NCBI GenBank assembly: GCA_011799875.1
Contig: CM022301.1
Span: forward strand, 216,624,526 to 216,688,525
DNA length: 64,000 nt
From: Thinopyrum elongatum
Lineage: Eukaryota > Streptophyta > Magnoliopsida > Poales > Poaceae
Direction of reading: 5' to 3'
A model generated the notes under the pieces. It made no database searches and was not told the origin of the DNA. It was given only the letters and a program-made list of their open reading frames with translations. A program made the position numbers and the translations under genes. Shown here in pieces: positions 1 to 10,253 of this stretch (position 1 is its first letter; each line of letters begins with the position of its first letter).

Positions 1-1685
1 CGACACTACCGGGTTACTATCGAGTGCCGAGGGTGATACCTCGTCAGCACTTCTGATGTTAACCTTGTAGGTTAGTTCATCGGTTATGGTCATCGAGGGT
101 GATTCCTCTTTCTCCACTTCCGGTAACGACGTTGTCATGCAACTCCTCAAGACTGGACCTCGAGGGTGATTCCTCCTTAGTTCACCTTGACGATTACATC
201 AGGTGGAATTTCATCGGGGGTGATTCCTCAGGGTTCCTCCTTGGTGTTCTGGACACACGGATACTATGACTTTACCACATAACCATGATACTAAAGTCGG
301 GTCGGCCCTGAGGGGTACCCGCGCGAGCATATTTGCGGGAGATGTGGAGTCGGGTTGACCTGGAGGGTGCCCGCGAGATATTTACGAGGCGCGGCCGGGC
401 ATTCCTAGCCCTTGCAGCAAGTCCTCGAGACGGGGCGGCGAGGTCACATCGATCGTGAGTCTCTGCTCGTTACCACGCGCTCCTAATTCACTAACGGTTT
501 GGATATTTGATCCGAGAGGGCCTCTGGCCCAATAGCGCTAACCATCACGCGGGAATAATATGGGTACTTTGCGTCGTGCGCATCAGCCGAAGCTTCCTTG
601 ACGTCAGCGACTATGCGGCGCGCGCCGGGTTGGACCGCGTTAAGCACCCTCCGTTGTACTGGAGGCTGCTAGGTCTGCTCGCCGGCCGCCCTCGCAACGC
701 GCAGGAGCGCCCGGGGCGATGGCCCAAGACCCCTGGGTGCATAGGTTAGTCCGGCGTGCTGACCTCCCTTCTAAGCCTAGGTCAGGCTGCGGCGTATCGT
801 TTGGCCGAGGCCGGGCATGACCCAGTAAAGTGTGTCAGGCCGGAGTTAATCGAGCGTGGTGGGTAGGTTGGTGCACCCCTGCAGGGAAGAAAACATCTAT
901 CGATAGCCGCGTCCACGGTAACGGACACTCGGAGTTGTATCCCGATCAATACAACTAGAACTGGATACTTGAGATGAGATATGGATACTAGGGCTCTGGG
1001 ATTGCTTCCTCGCAGGGAGTCGAGGAAGGATCTCTGGGCGAGGTTGATAACACTACTACTACTTTATATTATACTAATCTGCACTCTTCTATTGCTGCAA
1101 GACCGCTGAAGATGCTGGTCTTCGATAGGGCTAGGTTTTCCCCTTTATTCTGGCATTTCTGCAGCCTAGTCCACATATACAGCCTTCCTTTGATAATGAT
1201 GCATATGTACTGTAGATCCTTGCTTGCTGAGTACTTCGGATGAGTACTCACGGCTGCTTTGCTTTCTTTTTCTCCCCATATCCGTTTGGTGCAACCAAAT
1301 GACTAAGCCCCTGAGACCACTCCCCCGTCGACGACTACCGCTACTACCCCGAGGGTGGCTACTACTACGAGCTGGCCGACGACCAGGAGTAGGATCGGAG
1401 GGTCCCAGGCAGGAGGCCTGCGCCTTTCGATCGTAGCTTTTGTTTTGCCCCGCCTTCTTAAAGGCTTATCTATTTTATCTTTTATATCTGTACTCAGATA
1501 TCTGATGCTTCCGCTGACGCTTGTATGCGAGCTTATGTACTCGAGGCCCCTGGCTTGTAATATAAAGCTTGTATGACTTTAGTTATGTTTTAGAGTTGTG
1601 TTGTGATATCTTCAAGTGAGTCCTTAGGCTTGATCGTGTGCAATTGCGTGTATGGTTAGTGCACGATTAAGCCGGGGGCGTCACA
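1..1685 (+). repeat. Partial 5' LTR of element 1 (3' portion only)
   Basis: Matches 6918-8620 of the 3' LTR base for base apart from scattered substitutions and small indels (1685 against 1703 bp). It ends GGCGTCACA just before the primer-binding site. It holds four GAGG...CCTC iterons at 29, 95, 162 and 216. No credible coding frame: the short frames at 507-749 and 1224-1576 recur in the other LTR as LTR sequence. Confidence 0.93.
29..229 (+). promoter_or_regulatory. Four iterated GAGGGTGATTCCTC motifs in the LTR
   Basis: The motif GAGGGTGATNCCTC occurs at 29-42, 95-108, 162-175 and 216-229 (the last with one change), spaced 66, 67 and 54 bp. Each copy is a small inverted repeat, GAGG/CCTC around a 6-bp centre. 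The set recurs in the 3' LTR at 6946, 7012, 7079 and 7133, and in reverse orientation in element 2 at 22871-23071. Function unknown; iteration and retention suggest a protein-binding or RNA-structural role. Confidence 0.6.
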
Positions 1686-1688
1686 TGT

Positions 1689-1701
1689 TGGTATCAGAGC
1701 C
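1689..1701 (+). promoter_or_regulatory. Primer-binding site (initiator tRNA-Met)
   Basis: TGGTATCAGAGCC lies 3 bp after the LTR end and is complementary to the 3' end of plant initiator methionine tRNA, the usual primer of plant gypsy and copia elements. Confidence 0.9.
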
Positions 1702-2209
1702 AACTGCCTGTAGGAATCCCCCTTTTCAACTCCTTGGCCAAAGTTGAGTCTAGTGGTCCAAAACTGTTTTGCTAACTTGGCTGTGTGGCTTACGGGCCCA
1801 TGTCGCCAATTGGGTGGTATTAGGATCTTTTATTCCTCGTCTTTACTCTGGGACTCTGATCTCTCTTCTATTCGGGTTAAAGATTTTACTAACGTCGACA
1901 CTTAGGATCTCGTAAATCTTGTCTACCCGGAGAGCTGGATATCTGTGCTTAATTCCTTACCATTGATCTGATTAGTCTGATAATCATTTTCCTTTCCATT
2001 GGTTTGTTTAACCTTTTCTTTCCAAGTTATCATATACTTCGCACACCGCCATTTGACACCTTTGGGATCTCCCGGCCAAATGTGTCGTGTTCAGCGTCAA
2101 CATTTTGAGCTCTTCCGAGATGTTAATTGAATTCATGGTGAGCAATGCCATCCTTGCCTCTCGCCGATCTGTGTTATCATCGTCAATCTCATTGACTACC
2201 TGCCCACGC
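1702..2209 (+). other. Leader of element 1 with unassigned filler at the internal deletion
   Basis: From 1702 to about 2045 the sequence matches the untranslated leader of element 2 read on its own strand (31373 down to about 31030). From about 2046 to 2209 it matches neither the upstream frame nor gag of element 2, then at 2210 joins pol in the middle of the RT/RNase H connection. About 3.3 kb of the family structure is absent here. The roughly 160 bp of filler could be a divergent remnant or DNA captured during repair; it cannot be assigned from sequence alone. Confidence 0.6.
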
Positions 2210-4381
2210 ATTGCTGTTAACCCCGAGCGAGTACAGGCTATTCTTGACTGGACTCCCCCGAAGAATGTTAAACAAGTCAGGAGTTTTCTTGGACTCGCTA
2301 GTTATTGCCGTCGGTTTGTTGGGAACTTTTCCAAGATTGCTAAGCCTCTGACTAACCTGCTTCACAAAGACGTTAAGTTTGAGTGGACAGACAAATGTCA
2401 GGAAAGTTTCCAGACCCTCAAGGACAAGCTGACTTTTGCTCCAGTGCTTGCTCCTCCGGATTCTCGCAAGGACTTTGTGATTTATTGCGACACCTCTCGT
2501 CAAGGATTAGGCTGTGTCCTAATGCAAGAACGAAGAGTAATCGCGTATGCTTCGCGTCAATTGCGTCCACATGAAGAAAATTATCTAGTGCATGATCTTG
2601 AACTTGCTGCAGTGATCTATGCATTGAAGCTGTGGCGGCATTACCTTCTTGGTAACCGGTGTGAGGTATATACCGATCATCAAAGCTTGAAGTATTTGTT
2701 TACTCAGCCGGATCTTAATCTCCGTCAACAGCGATGGTTGGAAACAATTAAGGACTATGACTGTGGTATTTCTTATACCCCTGGCAAGGCTAATGTGATG
2801 GCTGATGCCTTAAGCCGCAAGTCCTATTACAACAACCTCATGGTTAGGCGAGCTCAGCCTCGTCTTTATGAAGAACTGCGCAAGCTGAATCTGCGTATTG
2901 TTCCCCAGGGTTCCCTTAATAACCTTGTGGTACAACTAGATCTTGAGAAAGTTGTTAAGAGTGCGCAAGCTAAAGATGCTGAAATTGATCTGATGAAGAA
3001 TGATCTTCACCTGGAAAAGTACAGGGATTTCTCGCCATCGGAAGATGAAACCTTGTATTTTAGAGACCGCATTGTGGTACCTCGCTTCGAACTAATGACT
3101 GACAAGGTCATGAAGGAGGCACATGATACACCGCTGTCTATTCATCCGGGTAGTACCAAGATGTATCGTGATCTCCGTCAAAGGTACTGGTGGTCCAAAA
3201 TGAAGCAGGATATTGCTCGATACGTTGCTGAATGTGACGTTTGCCGTCGCGTGAAAGCAGAACATCAGAAGCCTGCTGGAATTCTACAACCACTTCCTGT
3301 TCCTTTGTGGAAATGGGATAAAGTGCAAATGGATTTCATTACTGGCCTTTCCAGGTCACAGAAGGGTCACGATGCTATTCTTGTCGTCGTCGACCAACTC
3401 TCTAAGGTTGCACACTTTCTGCATGTCAAAGAGACTATCACTGCTAGCCAGTTAGCAGAGTTGTATATCTCCAGAATTGTTTCACTCCACGGCATTCTGA
3501 AGGAGATTAGTTCGGACCGTGGTGGTCTTTTCACCTCAAAGTTCTGGGAAAGTTTCCAAGAAGCTATGGGAACTCATATTACCTGGAGTTCGGCTTATCA
3601 CCCCCAATCCCAAGGCCAAGTCGAGCGAGTTAATCAAGTGCTTGAAGACATGCTTCGAGCTTGTGTTATTTCCTTCGGCAAGAAGTGGGAAGAATCTCTC
3701 CCGTATGCCGAATTCTCATATAACAACAGTTATCAAGCCAGCTTGAAAATGGCCCCCTTCGAAGTATTCTATGGACGTAAGTGTCGAACCCCTCTGAATT
3801 GGTTAGAAACTGGGGAACGACCACTTGTGGGTCTAGACATTATACAACACGCCGAAGAGCAAGTCCGTATCGTTCGAGAAAACCTCAAGGCGGCTCAGGA
3901 CCGCCAGAAGAGCAACTATGATCGCAAATGATGGGGTTTGACTTATCAACCCGGTGATCAAGCTTATCTGCGTGTCACTCCTATGAAGGGCACTCACCGC
4001 TTCGGAATCAAGGGCAAGTTAGCTCCACGCTACATTGGTCCTTTCCGCATTATTGCAAGACGTGGTCAGGTGGCATATAAATTGGAGTTGCCGCCGCAAT
4101 TCTCTCATATTCACGACGTCTTCCATGTGTCACAACTTCGTCGTTGCTTCAAGGAGTCTCCGCAATGAGCAGTGGATCACGAGATGCTCGAATTGCAAGA
4201 TGATTTTTCTTATAAGGAGCATCTGATCCGCATCCTCGATGAATCAGAACGTCGAACCCGTCAGAAGACGACCAAGTTCCTCAAAGTGCAGTGGTCAAAT
4301 CATACTGAAGATGAAGCCACTTGGGAACACGAGGATCATCTTCGGGAAGAAGATCCCGATCTCTTTCCTTCTACGTCCTGA
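2210..4381 (+). pseudogene. Gypsy pol remnant: RT connection, RNase H, integrase, chromodomain-like tail
   Basis: One reading frame, with a fortuitous ATG at 2087 upstream of the deletion junction. Homology to element 2 starts at Ile-Ala-Val-Asn-Pro-Glu. Seen in order: the end of the RT thumb, RNase H ([10 protein letters not shown], then TDHQSLKYL), the integrase HHCC zinc finger (CDVC), and the integrase core with all three acidic residues in place ([23 protein letters not shown]). The C-terminal tail FLKVQWSNHTEDEATWE is chromodomain-like. Two in-frame TGA stops break it, at 3929-3931 and 4166-4168, each where element 2 has an arginine codon, consistent with CGA to TGA decay. With gag, protease and the RT catalytic core deleted, the copy cannot be autonomous. 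Confidence 0.9.
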
Positions 4382-4405
4382 ATTCTCGGGACGAGAATTT
4401 CTTTT

Positions 4406-4419
4406 AGAGGAGGAGAATT
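4406..4419 (+). promoter_or_regulatory. Polypurine tract of element 1
   Basis: AGAGGAGGAGAATT directly precedes the TGTAACACCC start of the 3' LTR. It is the RNase H-resistant primer for plus-strand DNA. The same tract is conserved in element 2. Confidence 0.88.
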
Positions 4420-5878
4420 TGTAACACCCCTGTGTAATAATCACTGTGACACTCTGCTAATATTGCCAAGTCATTTTCATTTGCAGAGCTTGATCATATT
4501 GGTTAAACAAATCAATTCAAATTTCTCTCTCAAAAGCAATTCAAATTCAAGTACAAAATAAAGTTGTTCAAAAAATTGCTGGAAAAATGTTCACCTGCTA
4601 GCAAATATTCCGAAAACCATTTGCCGTTAAGGAACACAACATCATCATCAACTCAAATGGGCCTAAGCTTTTAAAACATTGCCAAAACAACACCTAAAAT
4701 GCCCTATTCATTTTTGAATAAATTCAAATGGATTCCAAAAATGCCCAAACTTTTTATGACAGTGCTGGATATTGCAAAGTAATTATGTGATCAAGTTTCA
4801 CATTTTTGCAAAATCATTTGTTAGCTCAAAATAATGCCAAACCATCTCTGTAAAAAGAAAAAGCAGAAACAGAAAAATAAATAGGAAAGAGACACTGTGC
4901 ACTGGGCCTAAGTGCACAGTGCCCCGAACCCCGCCCACCAGGCCCATCTCCCTCTTTCTCTCCCCTGCATGTCATCGCGCCCGTGGACGCTGCGCGCCGC
5001 GCCGACGAGGTGTCGACAGCGCGACGCCCACCAACGGCCACCGACGCAGGGGATAAGGCCGAAGCCCCCGTCCATTCCCCGTGGCCTCCCCGTTCACTCT
5101 TCCCCTCTCTCCCTCGCTCGCTCCTCCCCTCTCTCCCTCCAGATCCGTCAAGGCCGAGCGCGGTCGCCGCCGTTCCCCATCGTCATCGCGGCCACAACAA
5201 CCGCCTCGCTCCGCCGTCATGTCGTGAAGCTCCGCCCGGGTCGACTCCTTCGATTGGTGGCCTCAGCTGGAGCTGGGAGGCACCGTAGCACCAGATCCCC
5301 TTCGTTCCCATCTTCGACTGCCGCCGCTCTTTTCCGACTCTGACGACGCTCTCTGCAGCTCCTAAACCTCCACGGGCCATCGTGTGTGCCGCTCGGTGAG
5401 CCCCTCTTCCTCCCCCATCTCTCTGGTCGCTCTCGCACGCTCGCTAGCTACTCCCTCCGCCGCGCCCGAACGCGCTGCCGCCTGCGCTCGACGCCGACGA
5501 GTCACCGGTGACCATTTGGTCACGGGCTGGTGCCCAACGCGCTCGTCGCGTCGCGAAGTACCTCCCGCGCCCGTTAGTTCACGCTTTTGCGCGTTGCTGT
5601 TGCCGTTGCGCTGATCGCCCGAAACCACCTCCGCCAAACCTCGTCGCCGGCGACTCTTTCGGCCACCTCCGGCGCTGCCACCACCACCGCTCGAACCGCC
5701 GTCGAGCCCCCGTTCGAATGAGCCCAACCACAGCCCCGGAGATGCCTTGTGGGCAAAACCCGAAGCTCACCCATGCCGCACCGCCGCGTTTCGCCTCGCC
5801 GGCGTTGGTCCGGCGACGGCCACCGATGTGGCATACCGGGGGCCCGCTCCTGGGTCACTGCCAGTGGGCCCCTGGCCC

Positions 5879-5907
5879 CAGTTGACCACGTTGACCGTGG
5901 TCAACTG
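5879..5907 (+). promoter_or_regulatory. W-box palindrome in the LTR
   Basis: CAGTTGACCACG and CGTGGTCAACTG form a perfect 12-bp inverted repeat around TTGAC, giving three TTGACC/GGTCAA cores (the WRKY-factor W-box) within 29 bp. Related but differently built W-box pairs lie at the corresponding place in element 2 (24121-24142 and 34145-34166) and in the third LTR (57017-57038). WRKY binding is inferred from the core motif only. Confidence 0.5.
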
Positions 5908-6945
5908 TGCTGACCGGGCGGCCCCAGCCACTGACATGCGGGCCCCACCGCAATTTAGTTAATTAAAACATTTTACTAAATAAAAGTAATTAGTTAAACT
6001 ATATAGCCATTGACAAGTGGGGCCCATAAGCTAATTAACTCTGTTTAGTTTTAATTAACCCTCTGTTAGCCTCTGTCACTGACATGTGGATCCCAGTGGA
6101 CCCACTGGTCAGGTTTGACTCTGGTCAGCTCTGTTGACTGCTGACGTCATCCCCACGCAATGCTGATGTCATAATCCATTTCTGTTAAATAAATAATTCT
6201 AGAAAATGTTGTAATCTCTAAAAATTCGTAGAAAATAAACCGTAGCTCGGATCGAAAAACTTTCTACATGAAAGTTGATCAGAGCGACGAGACGAATCTG
6301 ATCGTGTCGTCTGTTTCCATGTCGGGACCCTCTACAGAGGTGAACCCGCAACTTTTAGTCTATTTCCGGTAGATGAATAGTGCATATATACCAGTTAATA
6401 AATCCAACTTAAATCCTAAAATAACTAAAATGAATTAGACATATTTTTAGGCAACCCTGTACTGCACCATAGCATAGCATGCTCCGTGTTGCATATGTTT
6501 GCTGTGTATTTATCCGTTTCCTCCCCCTCTTCTCTCTCGTTAGACACCGACACCGACGTAGTCCCCGAGGCCGACGCAACTCCGTAGTACGACTACACAG
6601 TTGACGATCAGGCCCTTGCCGCAGAGCTTTCAGGCAAGCACCCCCCTTTTGAACATGCCTATATCGCCTATTCTCTTCTCTCTTATGCTTGCATTAGAAT
6701 TGCTGTTGCTACTGCTTTACCTATTCTGATGCATAGCCTATTTATTGTAACCTGCTATTGATACCTTACCTGCTTATCCTAAACTGCTTAGTATAGGCTG
6801 GTTAGAGACCCGTCAAAGACCCCATTTTGACCCAACTGCCCCGCTGGATTATCAGAAGACCCGATCAGCGGGATTGAAGACCAGACCCCGACACCGCACA
6901 TCACCCCCCTAGTTGTACGACACTACCGGGTTACTATCGAGTGCC

Positions 6946-7146
6946 GAGTGTGATACCTCGTCAGCACTTCTGATGTTAACCTTGTAGGTTAGTTCATCGG
7001 TTGTGGTCATCAAGGGTGATTCCTCTTTCTCCACTTCCGGTAACGATGTTGTCATGCAACTCCTCAAGAGTGGACCTCGAGGGTGATTCCTCCTTAGTTC
7101 ACCTTGACGATTACATCAGGTGGAATTTCATCGAGGGTGATTCCTC
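6946..7146 (+). promoter_or_regulatory. Second set of the four GAGG...CCTC iterons (3' LTR)
   Basis: Copies at 6946, 7012, 7079 and 7133 are exact positional counterparts of the set at 29-229. Point changes fall mostly in the first two copies. Confidence 0.55.
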
Positions 7147-8620
7147 AGGGTTCCCCCTTGGTGTTCTGGACACACGGATACTATGACTTTACCACATAAC
7201 CATGATACTAAAGTCGGGTCAGCCCTGAGGGGTACCCGCGCGAGCATATTTGCGGGAGATGTGGAGTCGGGTTGACCTGGAGGGTATCCGCGAGATATTT
7301 ATGAGGCGCGGTTGGGCATTCCTAGCCCTTGCAGCAAGTCCTCAAGACGGGGCGACGAGGTCACATCGATCGTGAGTCTCTGCTCGTTACCGCGCGCTCC
7401 TAATTCACTAACGGTTTGGATATTTGATCCTAGAGGGTCTCTGGCCCAATAGCGCTAACCATCACGCGGGAATAATATTGGTACTCTGCGTCGTGCGCAT
7501 CAGCCGAAGCTTCCTTGACGTCAGCGACTATGCGGCGCGCGCCGGGTTGGACCACGTTAAGCACCCTCCGTTGTACTGGAGGCTGCTAGGTCTGCTCGCC
7601 GGCCGCCCTCGCAACGCGCAGGAGCGCCCGGGGCGATGGCCCAAGACCCCTGGGTGCATAGGTTAGTTCGGCGTGCTGACATCTCTTCTAAGCCTAGGTC
7701 GGGCTGCGGCGTATCGTTTGGCTGAGGCCGGGCATGACCCAGTAAAGTGTGTCCGGCCGGAGTTAATCAAGCGTGGTGGGTAAGTTGATGCACCCCTGCA
7801 GGGAAGAAAACATCTATCGATAGCCGCGTCCACGGTAACGGCCACTCGGAGTTGTATCCCGATCGATACAACTAGAACTGGATACTTGAGATGAGATATG
7901 GATACTAGGGCTCTGGGATTGCTTCCTCGCAGGGAGTCGATGAAGGATCTCTGGGCGAGGTTGATAACACTACTAATACTTTATATTATACTAATCTGCA
8001 CTCTTCTAATGCTGCAAGACCGCTGAAGATGCTGAAGATGCTAGTCTTCGATAGGACTAGGTTTTCCCCTCTATTCTGGCATTTCTGCAGCCTAGTCCAC
8101 ATATACAGCCTTCTTTTGATAATGATGCATATGTAGTGTAGATCCTTGCTTGCTGAGTACTTCGGATGAGTACTCACGGCTGCTTTGCTTTCTTTTTCTC
8201 CCCATATCCGTTTGGTGCAACCAGATGACGGAGCCCCTGAGACCGCTGCCCCCGTTGACGACTACCGCTACTACCCCGAGGGTGGCTACTACTACGAGCT
8301 GGCCGACGACCAGGAGTAGGATCGGAGGGTCCCAGGCAGGAGGCCTGCGCCTTTCGATCGTAGCTTTTGTTTTGCCCCGCCTTCTTAAAGGCTTATCTAT
8401 TTTATTTTTTATATCTGTACTCGGATATCTGATGCTTTCGCTGACGCTTGTATGCGAGCTTATGTATTCGAGCCCTCGAGGCCCCTGACTTGTAATATAA
8501 AGCTTGTATGACTTTATTTATGTTTTGGAGTTGTGTTGTGATATCTTCAAGCGAGTCTTTAGGCTTGATCATATGCAATTGCGTGTATGGTTAGTGCACG
8601 ATTAAGCCGATGGCGTCACA

Positions 8621-8715
8621 ATATGTAGATATTCGATAATTGAAAATTATAGTCGAAGTTGTGCGATGCCAACAAGTGAAAGTCAAATACGTCTTATATT
8701 TTGAGAAGGATGGAG
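8621..8715. mobile_element. Stowaway-like MITE, right half, cut by element 1
   Basis: The stretch ends GTCTTATATTTTGAGAAGGATGGAG followed by TA, which reversed is the CTCC...AAAATATAAGAC opening of Triticeae Stowaway (Tc1/mariner) MITEs. The left half is missing, consistent with element 1 having landed in it. Family assignment rests on the terminal sequence alone. Confidence 0.55.
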
Positions 8716-9466
8716 TACCAAAGTTTATCGTTCAATTTGTTTATGCATTTCAACAACATTTAAATGTTATTCTGCAAAAAAACATTTAAATGTTGCAACT
8801 CTATACTTAAAAAGTATGATTTTTTTTTAAATGAGCACACTAAAAATACCTGCAGCAGAACGCGGGCTTTTCACACTAGTAACATATACATATAGTACTG
8901 TAGTACTTTTGTTACTAGTAAAATTGAGGATCTAGGAACACGTGCACGCCCTATACACGGGACCGGACGAAATAAGAACGGAGAAATCCGTTGTCTCGGA
9001 AAGCATAGCAAGAGAGCCGCCAAATCGGCAATGGGCACCCCGAGTGCCCAACGACGGCGCCGTCGTTATTGTTTAGCACCAAAGCTACCGGAGTCCGAAT
9101 TCGATTGACCTACTGGTTGTATTCTGACTTTCTGAGCATGCGGTGGTCAGACGAAAATGATCGAAGCGTGTGGTGCACTCTGTGCTGCTTCTGTTCCGTT
9201 GGATCGAGCTGCACTGGTTGTGCATTCAGTATCTCCATTGGCAGTTTGGCACATGTGACAGTGACGCAAGCTGCCGGTTGCTGTCTAAACGAGGAAAGTA
9301 CAAGACAATTAAACAAGCAGATAGCAAATCCATCCAAAGAGTCCACTGTCCCGGAATTAATAACCAAAGAAAAAACAATTAACCAATGCTATGCCGTGGA
9401 AACAGGTTGGGATTAAGCAGGCACTGCAGTGTCCTAATCTATCACGGTCACAACTACGTGATGTAA
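8716..9466. other. Unassigned intergenic DNA
   Basis: AT-rich to about 8930, with a small TAGTACTGTAGTACT-type palindrome near 8900, then of mixed composition. A frame of 115 codons at 9069-9416 has no family motif, and the overlapping minus-strand frame is of similar quality, so neither is called a gene. Confidence 0.5.
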
Positions 9467-9468
9467 TA

Positions 9469-9522
9469 CTTCCTTCGATCCAAATTAATTATCGCCGTCT
9501 TAGTATAACTTTACAAAGGGAG
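9469..9522. mobile_element. Truncated Stowaway-type MITE
   Basis: A TA dinucleotide at each side (9467-9468 and 9523-9524) flanks a 54-bp stretch opening CTTCCTTCGATCCAAATTAAT and closing AAAGGGAG, the terminal signature of Stowaway MITEs. The body is much shorter than a full copy and the right arm is mostly lost. Confidence 0.6.
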
Positions 9523-9529
9523 TATAGTA

Positions 9530-9961
9530 TAATATTGCAAGCGCCACGTAAGGCCTGGTTTTCTTGGTGAAAGCGAAGCATAAAACCATGGGCGCGTGAG
9601 AGCGTGTGTGACAGTTGTCACATCATAACAGCTAACTATCATCTGTGTTGGCCGACTAACGACGTCGGCATGTATTTCCGGCGACGTGGGTTTGTGATAT
9701 CAGGCGACGCACGCCCACACGCCGTCGCGTCTTACTTTTCTCTTGCCTGCGCGGACAAGTCTGACGGATCAATGAGTGATTGACATGAAGAACGAGGAGA
9801 GCACGCGTGAGATCCGTGTTAGTATACTACGAGTTGTGCCCATGAGAGTGACCGTGACCCATGAATCCCATCGCCGTCGTCACGCCCGGGCAGAAATCCA
9901 GGAATCCGTCTCGACGCAGACATGGCCAAGACCGGGTTTGAGTCCTCTTTTGTTTCTGTAC
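9530..9961. other. Unassigned intergenic DNA
   Basis: Mixed composition with no repeat boundaries or family motifs that I can identify. Short frames here are unsupported. Confidence 0.4.
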
Positions 9962-10009
9962 TGGACCTGGGAGGTAGTTTTTTTTGAAACAATGGACCTG
10001 GGAGGTAGT
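9962..10009 (-). mobile_element. 14-bp retroposition scar flanked by a 17-bp duplication
   Basis: TGGACCTGGGAGGTAGT occurs at 9962-9978 and again at 9993-10009, flanking TTTTTTTGAAACAA (9979-9992). A homopolymer T run with a few extra bases inside a long perfect direct repeat is what an extremely 5'-truncated LINE or SINE insertion in the minus orientation would leave. Replication slippage is the alternative. Confidence 0.4.
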
Positions 10010-10253
10010 AGCCCTGATATTCTGATGTGATGCTTCCACGGTCCAACTCACCACTTTTGCGGCCTGCCGTTAATTCATTCCAGCACGAGTAAAATATGCG
10101 GCTCTCATTTACAGCGTCTCCAATACTCCAACAATATGTCAGGACGGATAGTCTGCATACTGCCCGGACCAAAAAGGCATCCAATTGGACCCATGTATCC
10201 AATCGTATGTCCAGGCTATGTGACACCCCGAAAAAGATTTTCACCATGCTTTC
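10010..10253. other. Unassigned stretch upstream of the retroposon-like unit
   Basis: No boundary or coding signal is visible. It leads into a TATATAA at 10254-10260. Confidence 0.35.

Larger units (their letters stand above)
1..8620 (+). mobile_element. Gypsy chromovirus (element 1), 5' truncated by window and internally deleted
   Basis: LTR retrotransposon read on the plus strand. A partial 5' LTR (1-1685) is followed by a tRNA primer site, a short internal region (1686-4419) coding only for the end of pol, a polypurine tract and a full 3' LTR (4420-8620). The 5' LTR starts at the base matching 6918, so about 2.5 kb of it lies outside the window. The internal region is 2.73 kb against 5.80 kb in the same-family element 2 at 21388-35602, because gag, protease and most of RT are missing. 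Integrase ends in a chromodomain-like tail typical of Tekay/Del-type chromoviruses; the clade is inferred from motif wording. The base pairs after the 3' LTR are ATATG; the matching left flank is out of view. Confidence 0.93.
4420..8620 (+). repeat. Full 3' LTR of element 1 (4201 bp)
   Basis: Opens TGTAACACCC and closes GGCGTCACA, with the canonical TG...CA ends. Its length agrees with the 4200- and 4211-bp LTRs of element 2. It has an AT-rich first 450 bp, a GC- and CT-rich block at about 4900-5900, an AT-rich stretch to about 6500, then the iteron block. Long overlapping frames in the GC-rich block on both strands reflect base composition and match no protein family I recognise. Confidence 0.95.

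Noticed and set aside
1686..1701. tRNA-like sequences at the LTR edges
   Set aside because: These are primer-binding sites complementary to the 3' end of tRNA-Met, not tRNA genes; no cloverleaf is present.
4900..5960. Overlapping long frames on both strands in the GC-rich block of the element 1 LTR (for example 4912-5343 plus and 5362-5727 minus)
   Set aside because: They are rich in Arg, Pro, Ala and Ser as expected from GC-rich DNA, overlap one another in several phases, contain no family motif, and the equivalent blocks in element 2 (24100-25100, 34190-35110) do not preserve the same frames.
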